A program made the position numbers and the translations under genes. The notes beneath the pieces were generated by a model. The model did not search any database. It worked only from the letters and a program-made list of their open reading frames with translations, and was not told where the DNA came from. Below are positions 14,044 to 24,125 of a stretch of DNA of 64,000 nt, in pieces (position 1 is the first letter of the stretch; each line of letters opens with the position of its first letter). Source of the stretch: Apteryx mantelli (taxonomy: Eukaryota; Chordata; Aves; Apterygiformes; Apterygidae); NCBI RefSeq assembly GCF_036417845.1, contig NC_089983.1, positions 50,967,297 through 51,031,296 of the forward strand, read 5' to 3'.

Positions 14044-15433
14044 TTTTTAAGTTAGTAACTACATAAATATGACTGAATATACTGGCAAAGGCTTTCCATC
14101 CACCCAGGGTTTATCTTTTAGGACTCAACTTTGGGGTTCTCAGAGCATTTGAGAGTTTTCATAAGTACAGTGCTAAGACAGATATTCTTGTAAAATTGTA
14201 AGAATGAAAAGGAGAAGGCTCGTGTTTACCAGCGCCGTGTGGATTCTGTCGTCCTGTACTGTATTCAGAAAGCGTCAAACACATCGCTGCGTACACAGAC
14301 TGAAAGGGAAGCACTTTCTGGCAACAATGTGCAAGGTGCAGAGTTTAGCCAGTATTCATGACACTTTGTTACCTGTATGACTACATTATTAGACAGTAGA
14401 TACCAAAATCTGCAAACTTAACTGTTTGGGTGCCATATAATTTCTGTGGGTAAAATAAAAGCAAAAAGAATGGTAAAAAAATAATAAATATTAAAATTGA
14501 TGCCATAAACTGTTTTCTCACAGGTTCCAGCAAACCTTCGCCAATTTACATCAGTTCCTATTCCTCACCAGCAAGAGAACAAAATAGACGACTACAGGTG
14601 ACTTTGAAATTTTATTTTGAAAGGATATTGATAGAAGATTCAGCATGTGGTGTTTCAATGGAATTTAAGGGTCTTTGAGTATATATTTTAATATCGGAGC
14701 TTTTTATAGCATATATCTATAACAGTTAATTTGTTATTGGGGATTACTGTACTTAGAAGGATATTAGCAATTGTTAGTTTATTGTCTGTGAATTTTCTTT
14801 TTATAGTCACTTATTTTAGTCTGTTCTTCTTATGGTTGGATCTAAAACCAGTCTCCTGACTTTTTTTTTTTTTTTTTTGGTGAGTAGTCAGACTCTGTAC
14901 TGTCTATGTATGCTTTAAAAATACTACTTTTAGACAGTTATTAGGTTCCCAGTGAACGCAGAAGGTGTCATGCAGGTAGGCTTAGAGGTGGTTTTCCACC
15001 GTTTTAGTTTCATTTAAACATTGGGTACATTTCATGGAGGGTGAAACCTATGCTACTAACATTGTTGGTGCAGCTGCATTTCCATACATTATACACCACC
15101 TTTCCATAAATGGTAAGTTTGAGAAACAAGTCTTTTCTCTGTTAATTATTTTTTAAGAATATTTTTCTTTCATTTTTGCAACAGCATCAGCAATTGTACT
15201 ACAGTCAAGAGGATACCAACAGAAAAAACTATGATGCATACAGGTTATATTTGCAATCTCCACATAGCTATGAAGACCCATATTTTGATGATCGAGTTCA
15301 CTTTCCTGCTACTTCAGATTACACAACACAATATGGACTGAAATCAACCACAAATTATGTAGACTTTTATTCCACCAGACGATCTTCTTATAGAGCAGAA
15401 CAATACCCAGGCTCACCTGACTCCTGGGTGTAG
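1132..15433 (+). CDS. PKP4: PKP4 (plakophilin-4 / p0071), C-terminal eleven coding exons (gene span)
   Basis: Armadillo-repeat protein of the p120-catenin/plakophilin family. It sits at adherens junctions and desmosomes, binds cadherin tails, and has roles in Rho signalling and cytokinesis. Eleven exons (1132-1315, 2668-2785, 3287-3478, 3652-3825, 4799-4949, 7995-8190, 9909-9993, 10098-10215, 13007-13138, 14524-14597, 15185-15433) join in phase at every intron to give 556 residues and a stop. The product carries the ARM region from the [12 protein letters not shown] segment onward, a lysine-rich insert, and a Ser/Tyr-rich tail ending GSPDSWV. The DSWV ending is shared with CTNND2, but the tail before it ([23 protein letters not shown]) is PKP4-specific. 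The human protein is about 1,190 aa, so the N-terminal half lies upstream of the window. Confidence 0.97.
1316..2667 (+). other. PKP4 intron with a GC-rich block and a hairpin
   Basis: Mostly AT-rich, but about 1,900-2,170 is GC-rich with long overlapping open frames on both strands that match no protein I know. A 14-bp perfect inverted repeat lies at 2254-2267/2322-2335, and a G homopolymer lies near 2,490. No splice-bounded coding exon is visible. Confidence 0.7.
2251..2338. repeat. Inverted repeat (hairpin)
   Basis: GAACAGATCACTGA at 2254-2267 is repeated as its exact reverse complement at 2322-2335. With G:U pairs the stem extends to roughly 2251-2271/2318-2338 around a loop of about 46 nt. 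It may be the arms of a small non-autonomous element or a foldback in the PKP4 pre-mRNA. Confidence 0.75.
2668..2785 (+). CDS. PKP4: PKP4 exon: ARM repeat, [14 protein letters not shown]
   Basis: Acceptor cccttag, donor AGCAAG|gtgtgt. It enters in phase 2 (AG|G = Arg) and ends in phase 0. It encodes [18 protein letters not shown] and the VNTSDYDSK end, diagnostic of the PKP4 armadillo domain. Confidence 0.96.
3287..3478 (+). CDS. PKP4: PKP4 exon: ARM repeat plus lysine-rich insert
   Basis: Acceptor ggtttcag, donor GATCAG|gtttgc, phase 0 to 0 (64 codons). It encodes [19 protein letters not shown], then the acidic linker [20 protein letters not shown] and a run of eight lysines before ASQEDQ. 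The basic run is the family's NLS-like insert between ARM repeats. It is coded by A-rich runs (AAAA.AAAGAAGAAG). Confidence 0.96.
3652..3825 (+). CDS. PKP4: PKP4 exon: [12 protein letters not shown] segment
   Basis: Acceptor catttctcag, donor TGGAAG|gtaacg, 58 codons in phase 0. It encodes [20 protein letters not shown] and ends [11 protein letters not shown], a typical ARM helix 3 of the p120 family. Confidence 0.96.
3826..4798 (+). other. PKP4 intron with an A homopolymer
   Basis: AT-rich intron containing an uninterrupted A run of about 26 nt starting near 4,149. No other structure seen. Confidence 0.7.
4799..4949 (+). CDS. PKP4: PKP4 exon: [17 protein letters not shown] segment
   Basis: Acceptor ttttattacag, donor TTATTG|gtgagt, phase 0 to 1. 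It encodes [20 protein letters not shown] and [20 protein letters not shown], a near-invariant p120-family ARM repeat. Confidence 0.97.
4950..7994 (+). other. PKP4 intron hosting the CR1 element
   Basis: About 3 kb. It contains the CR1 fragment at 5690-6636 and is otherwise AT-rich with no coding exon seen. It ends with the acceptor ttttttaaag. Confidence 0.8.
5690..6636 (-). mobile_element. CR1 LINE fragment, 5' truncated and internally deleted
   Basis: CR1 is the dominant avian non-LTR retrotransposon. On the minus strand, 5769-6455 codes for the C-terminal part of its reverse transcriptase ORF ([42 protein letters not shown]). The 3' end at 5690 shows two head-to-tail near-copies of the CR1 terminal octamer (CAGAATCC, CAGAATGG on the + strand). 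Upstream, 6388-6633 codes for an ORF1-type segment ([15 protein letters not shown]). This is joined near 6,414 directly to the RT tail, so most of ORF2 is missing. The copy is dead. Confidence 0.93.
7995..8190 (+). CDS. PKP4: PKP4 exon: [14 protein letters not shown], ending at a GC donor
   Basis: Acceptor ttttttaaag, phase 1 to 2. It encodes [32 protein letters not shown] and [14 protein letters not shown]. The Arg codon is split as AG|A across the next intron. This places the donor at GACAG|gcaagt, a GC-AG intron. The nearest GT would break the frame. Confidence 0.95.
8191..9908 (+). other. PKP4 GC-AG intron with short degenerate repeats
   Basis: The intron begins gcaagt and ends ttccttag. 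It holds three imperfect copies of a TGTAAAATGATAT unit at 8450-8515 and a moderately GC-rich patch at about 8,690-8,960, with short open frames that match nothing I recognise. Confidence 0.75.
9909..9993 (+). CDS. PKP4: PKP4 exon: last ARM repeat, [14 protein letters not shown]
   Basis: Acceptor ttccttag, donor AAAAAG|gtaaac, phase 2 to 0. It encodes [20 protein letters not shown] followed by DLRSIYKK, the end of the ARM domain. Confidence 0.96.
10098..10215 (+). CDS. PKP4: PKP4 exon: start of the post-ARM tail
   Basis: Acceptor ctccatag, donor AGTCAG|gtcagt, phase 0 to 1. It encodes [20 protein letters not shown] and [15 protein letters not shown], the conserved start of the C-terminal tail. 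Confidence 0.95.
10216..13006 (+). other. PKP4 intron, no feature recognised
   Basis: About 2.8 kb of AT-rich sequence ending in a strong pyrimidine tract before 13007. The scattered open frames are short and not splice-bounded. Confidence 0.75.
13007..13138 (+). CDS. PKP4: PKP4 exon: [12 protein letters not shown] tail segment
   Basis: Acceptor tttttcatcag, donor ATACTG|gtaaga, phase 1 to 1. It encodes [20 protein letters not shown] and [11 protein letters not shown], matching the PKP4 Ser-rich tail. The piece near the 3' end differs slightly from the mammalian form I remember. Confidence 0.94.
13139..14523 (+). other. PKP4 intron with a (TA)n microsatellite
   Basis: Contains an uninterrupted TA dinucleotide run at about 14013-14042. 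No exon seen. Confidence 0.8.
14013..14042. repeat. (TA)15 microsatellite
   Basis: Perfect alternating TA run in a PKP4 intron. Such runs are usually length-polymorphic. Confidence 0.95.
14524..14597 (+). CDS. PKP4: PKP4 exon: [18 protein letters not shown]
   Basis: Acceptor ttttctcacag, donor CTACAG|gtgact, phase 1 to 0. It encodes [20 protein letters not shown] then RRLQ. Confidence 0.95.
14598..15184 (+). other. Last PKP4 intron
   Basis: AT-rich with a T run near 14,862. It ends tttttgcaacag. Nothing else seen. Confidence 0.8.
15185..15433 (+). CDS. PKP4: PKP4 terminal coding exon with PDZ-binding tail
   Basis: Acceptor tttgcaacag. Eighty-two codons and TAG. It encodes [34 protein letters not shown] and the end [12 protein letters not shown]. 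The C-terminal S-W-V is the class I PDZ ligand through which p0071 contacts PDZ proteins such as Erbin. Confidence 0.97.
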   Translation, partial: HQQLYYSQEDTNRKNYDAYRLYLQSPHSYEDPYFDDRVHFPATSDYTTQYGLKSTTNYVDFYSTRRSSYRAEQYPGSPDSWV

Positions 15434-16170
15434 CATTAAAGAAATAAAAATAAACAGTATATTTCTCATCTTGCTTGAGAAGAAGTGGAATGGCCTCATT
15501 TGCTGTTTTGGTGATGAAATGTGAAAGTGAAATAAAAGAAGGAACAAAGAAGATTTTTTTTTTTAATGAGGAATTATGAGGAAGGTGCAAGAAAAACTGG
15601 AAGGGATGGGTTTTTTTGCTCTGTTTAGATGTTAGGTATAATTACTTGTAGATCCTATAGTCTGGTGAGGGTGTGGGCGATGTGATGAAAGGTTTGAGAA
15701 TTGAGTAAAATGAATTTTGAAAGTGTGTAGGTCAGAGCAAATTAAAGCTGATTTTTTTAATGTGAATAAAAGTCTTGTTCTGATAGTTTGTACAGAAAAA
15801 AATAAAATGGATGCCCTGGTTTTATTGCTATTACTAAATGTCAAGATTGTATGCTATTACGTCTTGTAAATTTATTTTGTTGGTGTAAATATGGAAATGC
15901 CACATTGGTTAAAAGTGCCATCATTTGTAATGCAGTGTGTCATTTTAAAACACATTTGAAACATCGTACAAAAAATAAAATCCAAGGAAGTGTTATAAAT
16001 TAAAAAAAAAAAACTTTTTAAAATGAATAGTGTAATTCTGAAGCACAAAGTCCAGTACAGTATATCTACACCTTTCCCATTCCCTGCCTCTTTCATAAGA
16101 AACTTCACTGCCATTTTCTATGCACATGGAAGAACAATAAATATGGAAGTCTCATCCATGGAAAGTTGTT
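15434..16170 (+). other. PKP4: PKP4 3' UTR (end approximate)
   Basis: Follows the TAG. Candidate AATAAA signals occur at 15765, 15801, 15974 and 16137. The last is followed within about 50 nt by a GT-rich stretch (tttgtgtgtgat), so cleavage near 16,160-16,180 is my best guess. Earlier sites may give shorter transcripts. Confidence 0.6.
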
Positions 16171-18795
16171 CCCTGTTCATTTTATTTTGTGTGTGATATT
16201 CAGAAACAAATACAGTGAATGTGAAGTCAAATTGCATGTTATAAGCAGGTTGAATATGTCAAAAACATTTTGGCCATTTCCCCAGCTTTCTACAGTTTGT
16301 TCAGGCTGGCATACCAAAGCATGAAATTACGCACTTTCCTCTCTCTTTCCCCCCCCCCCCCCAAACTAATATATTTACTTTTGATATGGGCAATCCAAGA
16401 GATTTCACAACACTACCCTGTTGTCTTCCCACCATTTCTCTACTCCTTCCCTTGCTCCCCCGCAAAGAAAATCAGGATCATTTTGCTTTCATAGAAAGTG
16501 CAGTCTCCATTTGGACTACCTGAAGAATGTTTTGCTTAGATCTATTTACAATCCCAATTGTTGATTTTTTTAAAAAAAGTAACTAAATTGTATACTTTCC
16601 TCATGTTTTAGGGTCTATTAACTTTACACTGTCTGTAATCGTAAGTAAGCATCATTACCCATCATTGCACTACTGCATCAATCAAAAGCGAAAAGGTGAG
16701 CAGAATTGCTCCCAAGTTTAGAGAGCAAGCCACACTCACTTTTCCTTCCTTGGCTGGACTGCTGCTGGCCCCCGACTGTAAAAGGGAAAAGAAAGGAATG
16801 ACAAACAGCCCAATGAAAGTAATGAATTAGGTCTTAACTTTTGTATGCAGCCATGCGATTCCCATTGATTGCAGTGTGACTACACGTGTGTTCCTGAGGG
16901 CAATATGGTCCGGTATTGCGCAGGTGGTGCCTTGCCTTCCCAAAAAGACTATTTTTTTTCTTTTAAGGCAGAATATAGTTTCCATTTACTTCACTCTGAC
17001 TTTTTCTCGTAAGAACAATTTCCGCACTGATCTTTCATCATAGTTCTAGCTGCCTTCAGGGTCAGTTGTAAGCTGGTACACAGATAAATGTAGATGACCG
17101 TTGTTTATATGGTATGCCTATAACTCACTAAGGTGGTAAGCTCTCTGAGCCAGATACACTTATTTGGCATTTCATTGTCCCAGGAAGACTAAATTAGCTT
17201 CAGATAACAAAATGGGATACTGTTTCTCTGAAAAGAGTCATAGTGCATTATCATTATTTTCTTCTCTGAATCCACTAACAGCTCTCCAAAAAAAAAAAAG
17301 AAAAAAAAAAAAGGAAGGTAGTCATTTCAGTGTAACAAACAGCTGTATGATGGAATGATGGAATGATTTTTGCTTCTCACCTGAGGCTGTTTCATAATGA
17401 TCAAAAGCAGTAAGATCTGGGACAGCACCACAACCTGGATCTTCTGTGCTGTAGCATATATATTTCATTATGTTCATTTTCTTTTGTTTTTTACTGGTCT
17501 CATTTATTTATGTATTTTACACATTGTTATGTCTTGGTGCTATACTGATTAAAATGATCTGTACAGTATATTTGTTGGTTAATTCCCTTTATATACAGTT
17601 TCAAACTGAATGGGTTAAAATGGGGAAAAAATAGATGGGGCAAGATTTCATTTCACTGTTCATTTTCACAATGCAGTCTGGCTTTTGAGACCATTTTAAA
17701 ATGTCAGGAGCATAAAGGTAAGCTGAATTCTTTTAAAATAGATCATATTTGCCATTTTGCACTCAGTTCGACATTCCAGTGAGGACAATTAAAATTGTTG
17801 ATTTTTTTCAAAAAGCAGATGGCCTCAGGAGAGGGTGATGCTAATTTGGAGGTTAACAGTAATAGTGCGCTGGGAAATGCACTTCTTTGTTTCCACCTTT
17901 CAAACAATTAAATTGTAAATGCATGAAAGGAAAAAGAGAAATTGAACTTTATCAAAAGCAGGGAGTTAAACAGATTCAGATTAGAACAGATCAAGAACAT
18001 GTACAGTGAGACTCAACAGCAGACTTGTACACGTCCCTTTATGAAAAAAATTCCTGTGGAGGACAATTCAAAGCAACACTGACCCCAGTGAAACAGCTGT
18101 TATCACTAAATGCCAGAGGATGATAAGAGACAAGTGCTGAAAATAACCTGTGTCCATGCTACCCTATCTCGTAAAAAGCTTAAAGTAGATTTGTATTTAA
18201 CTAGCCACAGAATAAATCCTGCCCCCTGCAAAAAGATTTTTCTTTCCTGGTCTTTACTCCTGCCCGAATAAGAAGTGTCCATTATGAACAAATAATTAAG
18301 CAATATAAATTGTACAAAAATGTTCATAATCTTCAACTGCCTGACTTGAAATTTTGGTGTAATTGGTATAGTTATATACAAGAAGTCATATCAAAGGACA
18401 GATGAGAATTTTTTTCAGGACAGCATTCACACGATTATTTTCTTTGAGTTAATGTTAGTTGTCTTAATGAGTATGTCTTAATTCTAAAGTCAACTTGTAC
18501 CTTTCCTCAGATGTCTATCCTTTTAACCATCAAGCACCCAATATATTCAGCTAGAGGCTTAGCTTGTGTGGAAGACCCATTTTGCTTGAGCTGGGGGATT
18601 GCTATATCAAAATAAGAAGCAGTCCCCTATAACTGAAGTTATTTAAATGCTGCAGTCTTCCACTGCCTTCTAAAATTTTTCCTGTACGCTTGACGGCAGA
18701 CAAATGTTTTGGCAGCTTACTGGGAGAGAAATGGATTGACTCAGCTTATTGTAGCACAATGCGCTAGAATATACCCTAAAATACCAATTCTAGAA
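16171..18795. other. Intergenic, nothing recognised
   Basis: AT-rich sequence downstream of PKP4. It has a C homopolymer near 16,350 and an A-rich run near 17,288. It could contain longer alternative PKP4 3' UTR. No coding signal seen. Confidence 0.5.
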
Positions 18796-19117
18796 ACACT
18801 CACAGAGGCGTACAGCTCCAGCGAGGACACCTAGACATGGCTTGGCAACACAGCTATGCAAAGGCAGAATAGGCTTAATGAAGGTTTTCGTCTCACTTGG
18901 CACTCCACCACACCAACAAAACTTTCCAGCACAGAAAAAAAAAAGAAAAGCACAGCATGGGTGAGCCTCACGGGAGGTGAGCTGTGTTAAGCAGAAAAAA
19001 GATTTAGTAAGAGATATTGTAAATGCTTTGGAAAAAGATGAACTATTCAGACTATCAGAGCTGACAGACACCAGCTTAACTGAAGTGAAGGAATCCAATG
19101 ACGCTAGTCATTTGTAG
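18796..19117 (+). pseudogene. Unrecognised open stretch with one internal TGA; retrocopy-like
   Basis: One + frame stays open for about 107 codons except for a single TGA in the middle. The part after the TGA (SREVSCVKQKKDLVRDIV, ALEKDELFRLSEL) reads like a helical, charged protein and ends in TAG. About 35 nt after the TAG comes ATTAAA, and then a run of A's broken by a few other bases, as in a retrotransposed mRNA tail. I do not recognise the parent protein. The opposite strand is also open, so chance is possible. Confidence 0.3.
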
Positions 19118-22100
19118 CTGCTGTTTGTGTTATTGTAAGAAAGACTAATATTAAAGATGTGAACATTAATCAAGAATTAAAAAAGAAAAAAGATTTTGTG
19201 GCCCTGTGTGGCCCTGGATAAATTAGGACAGCTGCCAACAACAGTAGATTAAAGGATTAGAAGGAAACAAAGTCTTCAAAGTCTTTTAGCTTTGTCATTT
19301 TGAGAATACAGCCAACCATGAAAAATCTGATAGGTAAGTCTGGATAGAAAGGCCTACAGGAAAACATCGCACACTGTGAAATAAAGGTGATATGTTAAGT
19401 TAGTAACAGGTAAAGCTAGTCAGGGTCAGCACAGGCCCCCTCTTCACCAAACGCAGTCTAAGGTATCTGGGAGAAGAGAGTGTGTTATTTCCCAACTCAC
19501 AAATATTGTACCACAAGAAATGTTAAGTTTTCATTACCAAAAAAAATGAGAGGGGGAGAGGGGAGAGGATAAGTATTAGCTTGTATCTTCTATGAGACAC
19601 GGCTTCACTTCTGGTTGCACCGCTTCTTTCGCTGTGCCAGTCCTCGGAACCAGCCAGACCTTACCGAAGCTTGTTAAGGCTGTCTGATACCTCTACTACT
19701 GCTGTGCACAACGGCACCTTCCTAACGACGCTGAGCAGCTAGCGCGGTCTGGTTTTGTAGATTTACTAGTCTTCATCGACGAGAAAATAGCCGCTTTATA
19801 GACAAAACAGAACTTCAGCGTAACTATCCCACCGACAGTGCCTCTCCCGCCTGGCTTCCAAACACGGGCCCCTTGCAGGCTGCGGTCGAGCTGAACACCA
19901 GCGAACGGCGGCGGCATTAGGAACGCCCGGACTTCCGCCAGTCCGATAGTACACTGGGCTAAAAACATTCACGGGGGAGAAACTGCTATGCCACCTATGA
20001 AATGAAAATGGAAAGTGCAACAAAATTGTTTATGGGCTTAAAAATATGAAGTTTAGTCACGCTGTGTCATAGCCTGTAACACTAATTCAACAGACTAGGA
20101 ATTAAAACTTGTTTAACTATGCTAAGGTTACATAAATGAAGCATCTGTGGATAGGTAATCAGAAACTTTCTGCACTGTAATACAGTTTCTATTACAGAGC
20201 TATGCATGGGGGGGGGGGGGAAGATAAATCAGAGCATTTTTAAGAAGATCCAAGGTATTCTAGGAGGGATACTATAACTTTGAGAGCCATGTAAATTGCT
20301 GACAAGAACATGATTTTTTTTTTTTTTTCCAGAAACAAGTTTCCAGCTGGCATGTCAAGTTTTATGTTACTAATTTTAGAGAATTTAAGCTTGGTTCTGT
20401 TTGCATGCATAATTTTTTTTTTTGTTGCATTCATGGGCAGCAATCATGCAGCTGCGTAGAAAAATACAATTCATTTATGTATGTTAAATTAACTTGTAAA
20501 GGGTTTTTAAGTTCTTTTGATGAGTGTACAATGCCTCTTATTTACTGAGCCTTATACTGTATGGATAGTTAGTTACACAGTTTCATTTCTAACAGCCCTT
20601 TTGTTTGTTTGCTTAGTCACTGTACTTTCTGATGAAATAGTCATAACCTTGTTAAAAAGTTGATGATGGCTTTTGCAAAACAGTACATGGAAAAATCTGT
20701 TTGAAATCATTCTTTTTTTGGCAGCTTTTTTGTATGTCTTGGCCTTTATTTGTAACCAAGGTCATTTAAAATGGTACGCTTAAGTGTGCGTTCTCCCTTA
20801 CAGCATCAATATTCTGCTTGGCTCATTCCATAATAATTTCCCACATCATTACAGAATCATAATGGAATTTGCTTGTACTCCCATGGAGGAGGGGGGGGAG
20901 GGAAGGGAGGGAGTTTTTTATTTAGTTGAGATTTTGTGATGGCATTTTCAGTGTGTACCCTTTTGGGAGTCTGGAAAAAATAGCCTGGACGAATAACAGA
21001 TGAGAAGCCATTTGCAAGCTCCCCAGCACTATCACTGCAGAACAGACCAAGATCTCCCTGGCAAGCAACAAAGTGATTTAATATTTTAATTAGCTCAAAT
21101 ATTTGTAGCAGTAAGTCTCCTGTTATGCTTATCACTCTCTGTCATTAACTACCATGTAAGAAATGGCATATTATGACCCTGCAATAGCAGCATGTTTGGG
21201 GATCTATAGCTATTCTGTCACAGGAGCACTGTTCTTTAGGTTTCTAGGTGAATTTATTCTGGGTGAATTTAACAAGTCATCCAGGCTAAAATGTGTTTCT
21301 ACATCAGAATGCCCAATGGGCATTTAAAAGAAATTGATGCTTCACTGAGGCAAATGAGGTTATATTACTATTAAGTGTATCTGGGCAAATTTAAACTTTG
21401 GAGATTAGAGAAGTTCAAGTAAAAAGCTATATTTTTATGAGATATCTTATTAACTGTTCTTAATTTAAACCTTGCCTATTGCAGCTGGTGATCATGAAAA
21501 TGCCCTATTCTAAATTATTTCTACCTCACTAGTGTCCCTGAAGTGATCTGCTTATGGATTTTTTCATGAATATTCCATAAAATAAAATAGGCTGCTTTCT
21601 ACAAAAACAGTTTAAGGCATTTGTTACAGATTAAGTGTGCTGATGTTTTGAGCTCAGTCCCTGGTAACCTCTTTTTTTACATTAAGGTTGATATTCACAG
21701 CTTTAACTCAGCACCAGGTAATCATTTATACTTCAGGGAGACAGCAGGAATTAAAGATGGTGAATAGGAATAGGCATCTGTTCTGCTTCTATGTAAGGCA
21801 CACAAGTCTAAAAGCAACCACGAGATTTCCATTCCTCAAGCTCTTGAACAACTTTTCAAAAATCGTCTAGATGATAGATTCCATCCCAGTGGCAACACCT
21901 TAACTGCTGGATATACAGCAGTAGTATCTTACAGCTTTCAAGAAATTTTCCTTCCAAAGGATCCCAAGCCAGTGTGATTAAACAGCAAGATAAGGGAAGA
22001 GGAGAGAAGTAAATATTCATCCTTCAAAAGGCTGAAGCCATGAACAAATGAGGAAAAGAAAAAGGGTCAAAATCTTTGGTAGGTTAAATGCAAAAATCTG

Positions 22101-23246
22101 CCAAACAAAGGAAGAGCTTGAAGAGCAATTTGTAAAGTGACTTTAAAAACCAATTACTGAAGAAACAGTAAGCCTGACAGAGGTACACTTGAAGGTGCCA
22201 TAGAAAGAAGGAAAAGAAGGGGAAAAAAAGAAGGAAGGAGAGGAAGGAGAAGAGAAGAAAGAAAGAAATCCCAAACACCTTTATCAGTTTTCATAGTCTC
22301 ATTTACCCTGGAGTAGCTTAGGATGAATCACATGCCAGCACTTTTTAACTTCATAAGGGAAGTAAAAAAAAAATCTGTCTCAGACTGAAGCGTCAGGAGA
22401 AGAGGCAATAGAATAAAAATCAAAGTGAACAGTAACAAATTTCCAGGAGCAGGTGGTGTCGGCCCAGAGAGAAAGAAATAGGAGGACACATAGAAGAGTC
22501 CGGAAAGAGTCAACTGAAACAAGTCAACAAAACTTTTGCAAATTTACAAATCACAAATCAAATTAAGTTTTTTGAAGATATCACCAAGTAAGGCCTACTA
22601 AAATTATGAGTGGCCTAGAAAACATAATAGGGAAAGATTATTCACTGTCTCTTTAAATATGAAAAGGGAAAAAGCAGATAAAAACATGTTGCAAGTTCAA
22701 AAGCATCAAAAGGAGACATTGCTTCATTCACCACAGTTAAGCTATAAAACGCCTTACTCCAGGATAATAGGGATACTAAAAGTTTGTGCATTGAAAAATT
22801 AGTAGATGAATTCTTCTTCCATTTGTTGAACACAGCCACTGCAGCAAGATTTTACTGTACACCTGTCCTGTTCTGTTCCCAAGCCAACTCCCACAGCTCA
22901 CTATCAGAGCAAAGTGCTCAGGCACTTAGTCTGATGTGGTAAAGCCTTTCCTAGGTTTAAGGTGAACAATCATGTTTCTGAAGGTCAAAAAGACACGCAA
23001 CATTATTTTTAACTGAGTTACTGGAGTAAGAGAAGTTACTGAACGGCACTTTTGACTTCTGAAAGTCTGGGTTGATAAACTGCAATTACATGGGTTTTGC
23101 TCAGCTTGCAACATAGGCAGCACAAATTCACATCCTCACAAAGAATCCTATGTATACAGATCTCATAACACTAAGTAATTACAACCAGATCTGATCTCAG
23201 AAAATCCACCTGGGGCCTACTTCCAAAGGAACCTTTTAAATATTAT
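19118..23246. other. Intergenic; small GC-rich block at 19.6-19.98 kb
   Basis: About 19,600-19,980 is clearly richer in GC and CpG than its surroundings and contains a short + frame ending NDAEQLARSGFVDLL...EKIAAL and a stop. It could be a minor promoter, an inserted fragment or an exon remnant. The rest is AT-rich with a G run at about 20,210 and purine-rich tracts near 20,890 and 22,210. No gene assigned. Confidence 0.45.
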
Positions 23247-23252
23247 TTTATT
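23247..23252 (-). terminator. Candidate polyadenylation signal of the minus-strand gene
   Basis: TTTATT on the + strand (AATAAA on the minus strand), about 0.7 kb beyond the putative stop codon at 23,972. This is the first such hexamer I find downstream of that stop. Confidence 0.3.
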
Positions 23253-23971
23253 TTAATAATTCTGGAAAAATACAAATCTTGGTCCATTGTCATGGAATAG
23301 ACATATAATTTGGAATAAACCTTTTTTTAACATTTGAAGACTTTGGGGCTTGTTATCAAATAAGAATTTTAATTATGATAATCACCCTATGCAGTAAAGT
23401 TTGACTCCAAATCTGACTACTGTATGGATTTAACTGGGGCTATTCTAGATATATTCCCCACCAAGGAATCTAGATTCTGGACCCAATATTTCTTCAACTC
23501 ATACCTTTATACAGAGCCATTTTGACACCTTGTTTGCAAGACGTTTGCTATTCCTACCATTAATACCTAGTACCTTTTTCAAGGCAAAAGGTGCATTCCT
23601 TCCGCAGGTCAAAGACAGCAGCAAGCAGGGACAAAGCAACGTACTCTTCACATTGGTCCACAGGACATCCTTCCTTCAGGTCTGCTTGCGCAACCATTTA
23701 CTGCCACGCTAAAGGAACGTATAAGACAAGGCAAAGCAACTCATCCCTTCAACTATAAAAAAACACTAGCAGAGTTCTAAAAATACGCCAAGGCTACTGA
23801 AAGATCTTACAGCATTTGTCTATGGGGGCACCGTTGAGAACGTCGCATGAATCACGGTAAATATTTGCTTTAGTGAGTGTGATCTTAATTAGGCTTTAGT
23901 TACTATGACTATTAGCAAGCTAGTTAGCAAGCTCCTGGCTTGTGACAGCAGCTCATTTGTGTTACCAAGGC

Positions 23972-24125
23972 TCATTGCGGGGGGAGAACAACAGACAACA
24001 GAACTGGGACTTGGATTGCTTGGACTGTACTTGTCCGAAGTAGCTTAGTGCAAATGACCATGGCTGCCTTCCACTCTTCCTGGATTGTTACGCTAGGTCC
24101 TGAGGTGTCCTCAGGACCTTTAATC
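23972..24125 (-). CDS. Minus-strand gene: terminal exon with stop
   Basis: Acceptor taaattatag. It enters in phase 2, matching the preceding exon, and runs 50 codons to TGA. It encodes IKGPEDTSGPSV, EEWKAAMVICTKLLRTSTVQ and an end in SVVLPPQ. A start codon is possible only outside the exon, as expected for a 3' exon. Confidence 0.45.
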
